From positions 1,116,001 to 1,180,000 of the forward strand of contig NZ_JAVIWQ010000002.1 in assembly GCF_034313965.1 (NCBI RefSeq): a stretch of DNA of 64,000 nucleotides, in the 5' to 3' direction. This DNA is from Herbaspirillum sp. RTI4. GTDB taxonomy: Bacteria; Pseudomonadota; Gammaproteobacteria; Burkholderiales; Burkholderiaceae_D. Position numbers and translations under genes: made by a program. The notes beneath the pieces were generated by a model. The model did no database searches and had not been told where the DNA came from. It was given only the letters and a program-made list of their open reading frames with translations. Shown one piece after another: positions 36,801 through 45,239 of the stretch. Each line of letters opens with the position of its first letter. Position 1 is the stretch's first letter.

Positions 36801-38207
36801 ATGGCAGCTTTTCATGAAAAGAAATTGCCGGCCGATGCGCCGGTGTCGGCCAAGGCCCTGAACTGGGTCGATTCACGCTTCCCGCTGTCATCGACCTGGA
36901 AAGCGCATCTCTCCGAGTATTACGCACCAAAGAATTTCAATTTTTGGTACGCGTTCGGCTCACTAGCCTTGTTGGTGCTGGTGATTCAGATCGTTACCGG
37001 TATTTTCCTGGTAATGCATTACAAACCCGACGCAACCTTGGCCTTTGCCTCGGTCGAATACATCATGCGCGATGTGTCATGGGGCTGGCTGGTGCGCTAC
37101 ATGCACTCCACCGGCGCCTCAGCTTTCTTTATCGTGGTGTATATGCACATGGTGCGCGGCCTGCTCTACGGTTCATACCGCAAGCCGCGTGAACTGGTCT
37201 GGCTGTTCGGCGTCGCGATTTTCCTGTGTCTGATGGCCGAAGCCTTCATGGGTTATCTGCTGCCATGGGGCCAGATGTCGTACTGGGGGGCGCAAGTGAT
37301 CGTCAACCTGTTTGGCGCGATTCCATTCATCGGTCCTGACCTGTCCTTGTGGATTCGGGGTGATTATGTGGTGTCCGACGCTACCCTGAGCCGCTTCTTC
37401 TCTTTCCATGTGATCGCGGTGCCACTGGTGCTGATTGGTTTGGTTGTTGCGCACATCATTGCTTTGCACGAAGTGGGTTCGAATAACCCCGATGGCGTCG
37501 AAATCAAGGAAACCGTGGATGCCAACGGCATTCCGCTGGATGGCATACCTTTCCATCCTTACTATTCGGTGCATGACGTGATGGCGGTGGCGATATTCCT
37601 GATCGTATTCAGCTCCGTGGTGTTTTTTGCCCCGGAAATGGGCGGTTACTTCCTGGAATACAACAACTTCATCCCGGCGGATTCGCTGAAAACTCCTCCG
37701 CATATTGCGCCGGTCTGGTATTTCACGCCGTTTTATTCGATATTGCGTGCCACGACGGCCGACTTCATGGTCTGGCTGATGGCTGGTGTCGCAGCTTACG
37801 TTGCCCTGATCGCGCTGAAATCGAATCGCAGCACTATTTTTAAGCTGGCAGCGATTGTTATTGGCGTAGTGATGATCGGCGGCATGTGGTTGTTCGATGC
37901 GAAATTCTGGGGCGTTGTGCTGATGGGCGTGTCAGTCATGATTCTCGGCGGTTTGCCTTGGCTCGATCATTCTGAAGTCAAGTCGATCCGCTATCGGCCA
38001 AGCTGGCACAAGTACGTGTATATCGTGTTCGGTGTCGCTTTCATCGTTCTTGGTTACCTTGGTGTGCAGCCGCCAACTGCGACTGGCACTGCCATCGCCC
38101 AGGTCGGTACATTCATTTACTTCGGTTTCTTCCTGTTAATGCCGTGGTGGAGCGCGTTGGGCAAGTTCAAGACTGTCCCTGATCGCGTCGTCTATCATCC
38201 CCACTAA
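36801..38207 (+). CDS. petB: Cytochrome b subunit of bc1 complex PetB
   Basis: 468 residues, with four heme-ligand His residues expected in helices B and D (HSTGASAFFIVVYMHM and the FSFHVIAVPLVLIGLVVAHI region). The Qo motif is PDNY in mitochondria; the PADS segment sits at about that place. The C-terminal domain continues to about four more helices. Second gene of the pet operon. Confidence 0.98.
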   Translation: MAAFHEKKLPADAPVSAKALNWVDSRFPLSSTWKAHLSEYYAPKNFNFWYAFGSLALLVLVIQIVTGIFLVMHYKPDATLAFASVEYIMRDVSWGWLVRYMHSTGASAFFIVVYMHMVRGLLYGSYRKPRELVWLFGVAIFLCLMAEAFMGYLLPWGQMSYWGAQVIVNLFGAIPFIGPDLSLWIRGDYVVSDATLSRFFSFHVIAVPLVLIGLVVAHIIALHEVGSNNPDGVEIKETVDANGIPLDGIPFHPYYSVHDVMAVAIFLIVFSSVVFFAPEMGGYFLEYNNFIPADSLKTPPHIAPVWYFTPFYSILRATTADFMVWLMAGVAAYVALIALKSNRSTIFKLAAIVIGVVMIGGMWLFDAKFWGVVLMGVSVMILGGLPWLDHSEVKSIRYRPSWHKYVYIVFGVAFIVLGYLGVQPPTATGTAIAQVGTFIYFGFFLLMPWWSALGKFKTVPDRVVYHPH

Positions 38208-38226
38208 GTTGCAAAGAGGACATCTC

Positions 38227-38982
38227 ATGAAATTGCTGAAAAAAATGATGGCCATGCTGGTACTGGTGCCTTTGCTGGCGCTGGCGGAGGAAGGGCATCC
38301 GCTTGACCACGCACCAGACCGTAGCAAAGACCTGTCGGCATTGCAAAACGGCGCTAAGTTGTTCGTCAACTACTGCCTGAATTGCCACTCCGCTTCCATG
38401 ATGCGCTATAACCGTTTGCGCGATATCGGATTGACCGAAGAGCAAATCAAGGAAAATCTGCTGTTTACCGGCGAAAAAGTCGGCGATCTGATGAAGAATA
38501 CGGCCCTGCTGCAAGACAGCAAGGTCTGGTTCGGTGTGACACCGCCGGATTTATCGGTGATCACCCGCGCCAAATCCTCGGAGGCCGGTCCCGGCGTGGA
38601 TTGGATATACACCTATCTGCGCACGTATTACAAAGACGATACTCGTCCTACCGGCTGGAACAATCTGGTGTTCCCGAACGTCGGCATGCCGCATGTATTG
38701 TGGGAACTGCAAGGCATTCGCACTGCCAAATTCGCGGATGAAAAAGATGCGGAAGGTAAAGTTACCCGTCAGTTCGCAGGTTTCGAGCAAGTTACCAAAG
38801 GCAAGCTCACGCCGATTGAATATGACACTGCAGTCGCCGATCTGGTCGGCTATCTGCAATGGATGAGCGAGCCCGCCCAAAATACTCGTAAACGCCTGGG
38901 TGTTTGGGTCTTGTTATACCTCGGTTTGTTCCTGCTGTTGGCGTGGAGACTGAACGCATCGTACTGGAAAGACGTCAAGTAA
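38227..38982 (+). CDS. petC: Cytochrome c1 PetC
   Basis: 251 residues from the ATG at 38227, with AAGAGGAC ribosome site. Signal peptide ends LLALA/EEGH. Heme c site CLNCH (C50, C53, H54). One C-terminal anchor (LGVWVLLYLGLFLLLAWRL). Completes the bc1 complex and passes electrons to cytochrome c. A terminator follows. Confidence 0.97.
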   Translation: MKLLKKMMAMLVLVPLLALAEEGHPLDHAPDRSKDLSALQNGAKLFVNYCLNCHSASMMRYNRLRDIGLTEEQIKENLLFTGEKVGDLMKNTALLQDSKVWFGVTPPDLSVITRAKSSEAGPGVDWIYTYLRTYYKDDTRPTGWNNLVFPNVGMPHVLWELQGIRTAKFADEKDAEGKVTRQFAGFEQVTKGKLTPIEYDTAVADLVGYLQWMSEPAQNTRKRLGVWVLLYLGLFLLLAWRLNASYWKDVK

Positions 38983-39029
38983 ATAGACGTCAAGTCAACT
39001 CGGTGCCCGCATCTTGCGGCACCGGTAAT

Positions 39030-39066
39030 GGGGTGAGCCGTAAAGGTCTCACCCCCCTTTGTTTTT
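39030..39066 (+). terminator. Rho-independent terminator after petC
   Basis: 8-bp stem GGGGTGAG/CTCACCCC, 10-nt loop, then CCCTTTGTTTTT. It ends the petABC transcript 12 bp before the sspA start codon, so sspA transcription probably begins inside or reads through. Confidence 0.8.
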
Positions 39067-39078
39067 AGGGCTTTAAAT

Positions 39079-39690
39079 ATGATGGTTCTCTACTCGGGCA
39101 CGACTTGCCCCTTTTCCCAACGCTGCCGCCTGGTCCTGTTTGAAAAAGGCATGGACTTTGAAATCCGCGATGTCGATCTGTTTAACAAGCCGGAAGACAT
39201 ATCGGTCATGAACCCGTACGGGCAGGTGCCGATTCTGGTGGAACGCGATTTGATTCTGTATGAATCAAACATCATCAACGAATATATCGACGAGCGATTC
39301 CCTCACCCCCAGCTCATGCCGGCCGATCCGCTGATGCGTGCGCGTGCACGTTTGATGCTGTTCAATTTCGAAAAAGAATTGTTCGTGCATGTGAATACGC
39401 TGGAAAATGAAAAAGCCAAGGCCAATGACAAGTCGCATGAAAAGGCGCGTTCCGAAATCCGCGACCGCCTGTCGACATTGGCTCCCCTTTTCCTGAAGAA
39501 CAAATACATGCTGGGCGATGAATTCTCGATGCTCGATGTGGCCTTGGCCCCGTTGCTGTGGCGTCTCGATCACTACGGCATCGAATTGTCCAAGACCGCA
39601 GCACCGCTGATGAAGTATGCCGAACGGATTTTCTCGCGCCCTGCGTACATCGAAGCGCTGACGCCTTCTGAAAAGGTCATGCGGCGCTAG
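39079..39690 (+). CDS. sspA: Stringent starvation protein A SspA
   Basis: 203 residues, glutathione-transferase fold (N-terminal thioredoxin-like domain, C-terminal helical domain). SspA binds RNA polymerase and changes sigma70 promoter use in starvation. A second in-frame ATG lies at 39082. Paired with sspB as in most beta- and gammaproteobacteria, but here with a 250-bp spacer. Confidence 0.96.
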   Translation: MMVLYSGTTCPFSQRCRLVLFEKGMDFEIRDVDLFNKPEDISVMNPYGQVPILVERDLILYESNIINEYIDERFPHPQLMPADPLMRARARLMLFNFEKELFVHVNTLENEKAKANDKSHEKARSEIRDRLSTLAPLFLKNKYMLGDEFSMLDVALAPLLWRLDHYGIELSKTAAPLMKYAERIFSRPAYIEALTPSEKVMRR

Positions 39691-39940
39691 GCCTTAAGGG
39701 TCCGTACGCCACCGTGGAAATGCTCGTTGTGGTGTGCGAATCTATGGTCTGTGCCCTTCGTCCCTACCTAGCGCGCGAATAAGCAGTGCTGGTGGCGCAA
39801 GCCTAAGTTAAGAGGCGCCGCTGCTTATGCAACCAAGCAGCGGTACTGGAATTGCGCCGCGCAGCTGCTTAATCCGAGGTTCCCTGGCGCAGCATTGCGC
39901 CAGATCCGCACATTGTAAGATTCAACTATCGCTGGTACTT
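39691..39940 (+). other. sspA-sspB spacer with GC-rich dyads
   Basis: Contains a perfect 8-bp hairpin at 39884-39903 (CTGGCGCA/TGCGCCAG, 4-nt loop), an imperfect stem at 39779-39828 (ATAAGCAG at one end, CTGCTTAT at the other), and CTGCTTA-type inverted copies between. No open frame or known RNA family was recognised. It may be a leader or attenuator of sspB. Confidence 0.4.
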
Positions 39941-40450
39941 ATGTCCGAAGTCTCCACAAAACCTTACCTTCTGCGTGCCATTTACGAATGGTGCACCGAC
40001 AACGGCTACACGCCGCACATTGCCGTGATGGTCAATGGCGCCACACAGGTGCCGATGCAATTCGTCAAAAATGGCGAGATCGTCCTCAACATCAGTTTCG
40101 ATGCGACGAGCGGTTTGAAAATAGACAATGATCTGATTCGTTTCAGCGCCCGATTTAGCGGCGTATCGCGTGATATTTCTGTGCCGGTGCACAATGTACT
40201 TGCCATATACGCCAGTGAAAATGGGCAGGGCATGGCATTTGAAGCGCCCTCGGCAATTACTCCGGATGCGGCTCCTGGACTACCTCCATCCGCACTGGTG
40301 CCGGAAGTAGCAACCAGTACTTTTCCGACATTGACCTCAGTACCGTCACTCTCCCCGACAGTATCAGGCGATGGAGCCGGGCGCGATCCAGAAAATCCAC
40401 CGGAACCACCAAAAAAAGGCGGAAGACCCACACTAACTCGCGTGAAGTAG
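39941..40450 (+). CDS. sspB: ClpXP adaptor SspB
   Basis: 169 residues from the ATG at 39941; an upstream frame lies in the hairpin spacer. N-terminal substrate-binding domain YLLRAIYEWCTDNGYTPHI, a Pro/Ser-rich linker, and the C-terminal ClpX-binding tail GGRPTLTRVK, very like the GGRPALRVVK tail of the E. coli protein. Delivers ssrA-tagged proteins to ClpXP. Confidence 0.97.
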   Translation: MSEVSTKPYLLRAIYEWCTDNGYTPHIAVMVNGATQVPMQFVKNGEIVLNISFDATSGLKIDNDLIRFSARFSGVSRDISVPVHNVLAIYASENGQGMAFEAPSAITPDAAPGLPPSALVPEVATSTFPTLTSVPSLSPTVSGDGAGRDPENPPEPPKKGGRPTLTRVK

Positions 40451-40473
40451 TTTATAATCGCCCTCTTAGTTTT

Positions 40474-40549
40474 GCTGGCTTAGCTCATCTGGTAGAGCAC
40501 CTGACTTGTAATCAGGGGGTGGCGGGTTCAAGTCCTGCAGCCAGCACCA
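40474..40549 (+). tRNA. tRNA-Thr (TGT)
   Basis: 76 nt with encoded CCA. Acceptor GCTGGCT pairs with AGCCAGC; anticodon stem CCTGA/TCAGG (40500-40516) with loop CTTGTAA, anticodon TGT at 40507-40509 (reads ACA); T arm GCGGGTTCAAGTCCTGC. A TATAAT at 40453-40458 is the probable -10 box. Confidence 0.97.
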
Positions 40550-40583
40550 GAACACCTGCAAACCTTGTCTTGGTTTGCCAAAA

Positions 40584-40618
40584 AGCCTCTAAATAATCAA
40601 CGATTTAGGGGCTTTTTT
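40584..40618 (+). terminator. Terminator after tRNA-Thr
   Basis: 11-bp stem (one G-T pair) of AGCCTCTAAAT with ATTTAGGGGCT around AATCAACG, followed by six T. It ends the tRNA transcript. Confidence 0.85.
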
Positions 40619-40858
40619 ACGTCTGCCGCGCCAAAATTTTCCAATGCATAACGATTACAACATGCTGTGTGGGCATTTTGCGCTGCCAATTTAAAATAAC
40701 AAAAACAGGGTATTCCAACATGCCTGAATAAATCACATCTCCTTGTAAGACCTGCAGATTATCAATTGCAAGTTCAAGGACACGGGGACACGGCGGTGCA
40801 ACAGGTGCGGCCAAAATGGATCACGGTGGTGCTTGGCGGCGATAAATAGATCAGCTAC

Positions 40859-41980
40859 TTATCTGAGCGTGTATGCCGCCACAACCCCGGCAACCAGATC
40901 AATAGCGAACACGACGCTAACGCTAAGGCGTCCTTGCATGAAGGCACCCAGCGCCCAAAAGCCAGCGAGCAAGGCAGCACACGTAGTCAGCAGATGCAGA
41001 TAGGGCAGATCATCTGCCACCCACAATAAAGCGGCGGTAGCAGTCAGCAGAAACGAGAATTGCAAAACCGTTAGCGCGATGGCTGAGCGCGACAGATCAG
41101 AATCAAACTGGCGGCGGGCGGCATCAAGGTCAAATGTCGATCCCTCATAAGGCAAGCTGGCGGGAGACCAGCCAGGCGCTTTAAACCAGATCAGCAGCTT
41201 GTCTTGCCAGCGCGGTAGCCGAGACGCCGATTGAGCCAGTTGCCAATAGCCGCTAACCACTGCCCAGACCGGGTCCCAGCTTTGTAGCGGTGTGCGCGTC
41301 CCATAGACGCAAGGCTCTTTCTCTTCCATGAACGTACCGAACATCCGATCCCAGATAATTAACATGCCACCATAGTTCTTATCCAGATAGTGATCGTTTA
41401 CGGCATGGTGAACCCGATGATTGGATGGCGAAGAAAATACCTTATCGAACCAGCCCAGTTTACCGACATGCTCAGTGTGTATCCAAAACTGATAAACCAG
41501 CACGATCAGACCAGCGATAGCAAACTGCTCCGGCGGTACGCCAAGCAGCGCCATGGGCAGATAAAAAATCCAGCCAATGAAAACGACCGTACTTTCCTGA
41601 CGCAACGCAGTGGAAAAATTGAAATCCTGACTTTGATGATGCACGGCATGTGCTGCCCACATCAAGGCATTGACGTGGCCCATACGGTGCAGCCAGTAAT
41701 CGCAGAAATCAAACAGTAGAACGGCCAAAATCCAGCCCGCTGTAGTGCCCCAGAACGTAGCGTGCGGGAAAATGCTGACGAAACGATAAACCAGTGCATA
41801 CAGCCCGATCTGAAAAAACTGAGTGACGAGCGTCACCAATTGGCTGATCAAACCTTGATTCAGACTGCTGATAGCGTCGTTCAGGCGATAAGTATTCTTC
41901 CTGCTGAAATAGCCGTAGGCCAATTCCATGCCGATCAGGACAAAAAATACCGGGATCACATAAACAATGATTTTTTCCAT
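40859..41980 (-). CDS. Sterol desaturase/fatty acid hydroxylase family, AGMO-like
   Basis: 373 residues, integral membrane. His-box di-iron ligands: HRMGH (98-102), HAVHH (111-115), H168/H171 and NHRVHH (187-192). This set, with WIHTEH and the C-terminal hydrophobic helices (about 270-370), resembles TMEM195/alkylglycerol monooxygenase more than C-4 sterol oxidase. Substrate in bacteria is unknown. It is divergent from the beta-lactamase across 385 bp. Confidence 0.88.
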   Translation of the reverse strand: MEKIIVYVIPVFFVLIGMELAYGYFSRKNTYRLNDAISSLNQGLISQLVTLVTQFFQIGLYALVYRFVSIFPHATFWGTTAGWILAVLLFDFCDYWLHRMGHVNALMWAAHAVHHQSQDFNFSTALRQESTVVFIGWIFYLPMALLGVPPEQFAIAGLIVLVYQFWIHTEHVGKLGWFDKVFSSPSNHRVHHAVNDHYLDKNYGGMLIIWDRMFGTFMEEKEPCVYGTRTPLQSWDPVWAVVSGYWQLAQSASRLPRWQDKLLIWFKAPGWSPASLPYEGSTFDLDAARRQFDSDLSRSAIALTVLQFSFLLTATAALLWVADDLPYLHLLTTCAALLAGFWALGAFMQGRLSVSVVFAIDLVAGVVAAYTLR

Positions 41981-42365
41981 GAATATCTAAGTGGCGAACA
42001 TGATTGCTCCGCTGAGTTGCGTAAAGAGAGTGGCGTAGCAACGGGTGAAAGATCACGAGAAGCCGGAAAGTGGAATTTTAAAATAATTAAATATATCAGT
42101 GTTTTTTTAATGAATTTGATGAAAGCTTTGCCGCGCAATTTGCCTTGAGGAAAGTTTGATGGGGTAGCCGTTGTTTGCACTCCAATGGCATAACAGTCCG
42201 ATAGCAAGGCACTGCTAAAACAGGTAGTCTGAAATGAAATAAGTAGTGACGCCAAAACGTCGATTCACGGGAAAAAGAAGTTTCATTTATGCCACATTGG
42301 CTGGAAAACTGAATTTCCCCCCATTCCACACTGAATTAACAACCCGTCTGAAATACGGAGGATTT
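41981..42365. other. Divergent spacer between desaturase and beta-lactamase
   Basis: 385 bp, with an AT-rich zone at 42070-42120 likely to hold promoters. No LysR (AmpR/PenR) gene and no LysR-type T-N11-A site was recognised. GGAG at 42356-42361 serves the beta-lactamase start. Confidence 0.45.
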
Positions 42366-43304
42366 ATGGATTCGCTAGAAAAAAACCTCATGCACCGTCT
42401 GCAACAAAAAACACCCGCATCGACACTGGCATCTCCGCTGCGCCGTTGCTTGATCCTGACAATCGCAGCCGCGCCTGTTACCAATGTCCTGGCTGGCACA
42501 TCAGCCACAGCCGCCACATCAGCGGAAACGCTGCTTAGGGCTCTGGAAACCGAATCGGGCGGGCGTTTAGGCGTTTATGCGCAAAGGGCCGGCGGCGGGA
42601 TGCCATTGAGCTACCGCAGCGATGAACGCTTCCCCTTATGCAGCACATTCAAACTTATTCTGGCGTCCGCTATCCTCGATCGAAGTCGGCATGAAAACGG
42701 ATTGCTGCAACATCGCATCCGGTACTCACTGGGTGATTTGGTCACCTATTCGCCGGTCACTTCGCAGCACGTTGCAAAGGGAATGACTATCGCCGAGCTC
42801 TGCGCTGCCGCACTCCAATACAGCGACAATACGGCTGCCAATTTATTGATGAAAGTGATGGGTGGCCCTTCTGGGGTCACGGCGTACGCCCGATCTATCG
42901 GTGATAAAGAATTTCGTATTGATCGATGGGAGACCGAACTCAACACGGCTATACCCGGCGACCCCAGGGATACGTCAACGCCGGCAGCGATGGCAACCAG
43001 CTGCCGGCAGCTCGTGCTGGGAGAGGTTCTGGCACCTGCTCAGCGGGCTCAGCTGCAACGCTGGATACGCGGCAATACCACGGGTGCGGCGAGGATTCGG
43101 TCGGGCGTTCCTTCTGACTGGAAGGTCGGAGACAAAACAGGCAGCGGCGATTACGGCACCACCAATGATGTCGGCGTGATCTGGCCACCAGCCCAAGCCG
43201 CTATCGTATTGGCGCTGTACTTTACGCAGCATGAAAAAGAGGCTGCGTCACGCAATGAGGTCCTTGCCGCGGCAACGCGCATTGTCGTTGCGGCCTTCGG
43301 TTGA
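42366..43304 (+). CDS. Class A beta-lactamase, PenA/L2-like
   Basis: 312 residues from the ATG at 42366, supported by GGAGG upstream. Active-site motifs: STFK (93-96), SDN (153-155), RWETELN with E189 as the Ambler Glu166, and KTG (257-259). Cys92 precedes the catalytic Ser, as in PenA and L2; the partner Cys238 of KPC/SME is absent (KTGSGDYG). The leader has a twin-Arg before a hydrophobic stretch (PLRRCLILTIAAA), like the Tat-dependent leader of Burkholderia PenA. Hydrolyses penicillins or cephalosporins in the periplasm; the spectrum cannot be judged. No regulator gene is adjacent. Confidence 0.93.
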   Translation: MDSLEKNLMHRLQQKTPASTLASPLRRCLILTIAAAPVTNVLAGTSATAATSAETLLRALETESGGRLGVYAQRAGGGMPLSYRSDERFPLCSTFKLILASAILDRSRHENGLLQHRIRYSLGDLVTYSPVTSQHVAKGMTIAELCAAALQYSDNTAANLLMKVMGGPSGVTAYARSIGDKEFRIDRWETELNTAIPGDPRDTSTPAAMATSCRQLVLGEVLAPAQRAQLQRWIRGNTTGAARIRSGVPSDWKVGDKTGSGDYGTTNDVGVIWPPAQAAIVLALYFTQHEKEAASRNEVLAAATRIVVAAFG

Positions 43305-43494
43305 GTGTTTTCAGTCGTACTTGCATGCACCAGCACGCACCAGCAGACAAAATGCGTCGCCCATAAAATACAACGCCGTCCTTGCGTGGCAGGGACGGCG
43401 TTGATCGACTGATGCAATTTATTACTACGTTCGCCCGTCGGTTGAAGGACGTTACCGACGAGCGCATCACGGCGCTCAACAGGCAGTAAGCAGA

Positions 43495-43547
43495 TCGTGC
43501 TTAAACGTTACCTAAGCAGCTCGTGCTTAAACGTTACCTTAAGCAGC
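43495..43547. repeat. 26-27 bp tandem duplication at the end of the OYE gene
   Basis: TCGTGCTTAAACGTTACC plus TAAGCAGC occurs twice in direct contact (43495-43520 and 43521-43547). The second copy includes the stop codon of the gene at 43539-44594. Copy two also holds a small stem GCTTAA/TTAAGC (43525-43544). Confidence 0.85.
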
Positions 43548-44594
43548 CAGCGCCGGATAGTCCGTATAGCCAGCTACGCCAGGCGCATAAAAAGTGCTGG
43601 TGTCCGGTGCATTCAGCGCAGCATCCGTTTGCAGACGACGCGGCAAATCGGGATTGGCGATAAACAATTGACCGAAAGCAACCGCATCGGCATCACCGTC
43701 GGTCAGCAATTGTTGCGCGCTTGCCTTGGTCAGCTGCTGATTGGCGATATACACGCCACCAAAGGCTTTCTTCAGTTGAGGGCCGAGACGGGTTGGTGAT
43801 TGGCCTTCTCGTGCGCAGATGAAGGCAATGCCGCGCTTGCCCAGTTCAGTAGCGACGTAGCCGAAAGTGGCGGCCGGATCAGAGTCGCTCATGTCGTGCG
43901 TATCGCAGGCCGGGGCCAGATGCATGCCGACGCGTCCTGCGCCCCATACCTCAATACAGGCATCGGTGATTTCCAGCATCAGGCGCGCGCGGTTTTCCAG
44001 CGAGCCGCCGTAAATGTCGGTGCGATGGTTGGTGCCATCTTGCAAAAACTGGTCGAGCAGGTAACCGTTCGCGCCGTGGATTTCCACGCCGTCGAAGCCG
44101 GCCAGTTTCGCGTTTTCAGCACCTTTGCGATAAGCGGCAACGACACCCGGGATTTCATCCAGCGTCAACGCGCGCGGCGTGACGTAAGGGCGCTCAGGGC
44201 GAATCAGACTGACATGACCCTTGGCGGCAATGGCACTTGGCGCGACTGGCAATTCGCCGTTCAGGAAGGACGGATCAGAAATGCGACCGACGTGCCACAG
44301 CTGCAAGACGATTTTGCTGCCAGCGGCATGGACTGCCGAGGTAATCAGTTTCCAGCCTTCGACTTGTTCAGCAGACCAGATGCCTGGGGTTTCCGCATAG
44401 CCAACGCCTTGCGGTGTGACGGAAGTTGCTTCGGTGATGATCAGACCGGCAGAAGCGCGCTGCACATAATATTCGGCCATCAAGGCATTGGGCACGCGTT
44501 CTGCGCCGGCACGTGAGCGGGTGAGTGGAGCCATCACGATGCGGTTGGCCAATTGAAGATCGCCGATTTTAATAGGAGAAAAGAGAGTAGTCAT
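43539..44594 (-). CDS. Old yellow enzyme, NADH:flavin oxidoreductase (NemA-like)
   Basis: 351 residues from the ATG at 44594; an upstream in-frame start is poor in context. FMN-binding (beta/alpha)8 barrel: MAPLTRSRA near the N terminus, LWHVGRIS, catalytic EIHGANGYLLDQFLQDG with the family His/Asn pair, and GQLFIANPDLPRR. Reduces activated alkenes, nitro esters or N-ethylmaleimide-type electrophiles. It lies 189 bp downstream of the ArsR gene in the same direction and may be its target, as NemR-nemA pairs in E. coli. Confidence 0.92.
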   Translation of the reverse strand: MTTLFSPIKIGDLQLANRIVMAPLTRSRAGAERVPNALMAEYYVQRASAGLIITEATSVTPQGVGYAETPGIWSAEQVEGWKLITSAVHAAGSKIVLQLWHVGRISDPSFLNGELPVAPSAIAAKGHVSLIRPERPYVTPRALTLDEIPGVVAAYRKGAENAKLAGFDGVEIHGANGYLLDQFLQDGTNHRTDIYGGSLENRARLMLEITDACIEVWGAGRVGMHLAPACDTHDMSDSDPAATFGYVATELGKRGIAFICAREGQSPTRLGPQLKKAFGGVYIANQQLTKASAQQLLTDGDADAVAFGQLFIANPDLPRRLQTDAALNAPDTSTFYAPGVAGYTDYPALAA

Positions 44595-44783
44595 AGCGTT
44601 GTCCTGACGTAGAAAAATTAAAAAATGCCGCAAAGTATGAGCGGCAGGTATCGGCTGTCTGCAAAGCCCGGGCCTCTGTATTGAGTCGCCTCTGATGAAT
44701 TTACTGCACGGCGCAATTTCAGGACGGGGTTTCTGGTCTTGATCTTGTGTCGCTCGCTGCACTGAATCAGCGGTGCATTCAGA

Positions 44784-45098
44784 CTATAAATCTTGATGAA
44801 TATGTTCCAAAAAAGCCTGGATCACGGGTTCGTTACGGCTAAAAAAACTCCATTGACCGACTCGCTTCGCCTGCAGCAACTGCGCCTTGATCAGCGTGGC
44901 CAGATGCGCCGAAACGGTCGATTGCGACAAACCTATCCGCTGATCGATCAGGCCGGCGCAGACACCCAGTTCCAGCGGGTAATCCTGTTGCGCGAAATAC
45001 TGCTCGGGACTTTTCAGCCACGTCAAAATATCGCGCCGCACCGGGTTGGACAGGGCTTTATGGATGGCGTCGAAGTCGATGGTCATACTGGCATTCAT
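44784..45098 (-). CDS. ArsR-family transcriptional regulator
   Basis: 104 residues with AGGAAA ribosome site. Winged helix with recognition region GLSQSTVSAHLATLIKAQLL. The classic metal motif ELCVCDL is altered: the equivalent segment reads LELGVCAGLIDQ, so metal sensing by that site is unlikely. Preceded by a symmetric operator-like site at 45118-45161. Probably controls itself, the OYE gene and perhaps the MFS gene. Confidence 0.88.
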   Translation of the reverse strand: MNASMTIDFDAIHKALSNPVRRDILTWLKSPEQYFAQQDYPLELGVCAGLIDQRIGLSQSTVSAHLATLIKAQLLQAKRVGQWSFFSRNEPVIQAFLEHIHQDL

Positions 45099-45117
45099 TT
45101 CGTTTCCTGGCGAATTG

Positions 45118-45161
45118 TATATCGATGTTTATTGAAATACATTTCGCAATTATACGATATA
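45118..45161 (-). promoter_or_regulatory. Composite dyad operator in front of the ArsR gene
   Basis: Outer arms TATATCG (45118-45124) and CGATATA (45155-45161) and inner palindrome GAAAT-AC-ATTTC (45134-45145) share one exact centre. The minus-strand -10 box TATAAT (45154-45149) is inside. It lies 20-63 bp upstream of the ArsR start. Confidence 0.6.
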
Positions 45162-45239
45162 TAAAAAATACGCGTTGAGCCGTGCCAGATCATCTGGTTT
45201 GCATAGCGCGCATTCCCATCGGATTGAATCAGGCGAATA

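Noticed and set aside
40474-40549. tRNA-Thr as attachment site of a genomic island covering 40.8-56 kb
   Set aside because: No integrase gene and no repeat of the tRNA 3' end was found downstream; the accessory genes do not form one mobile unit.
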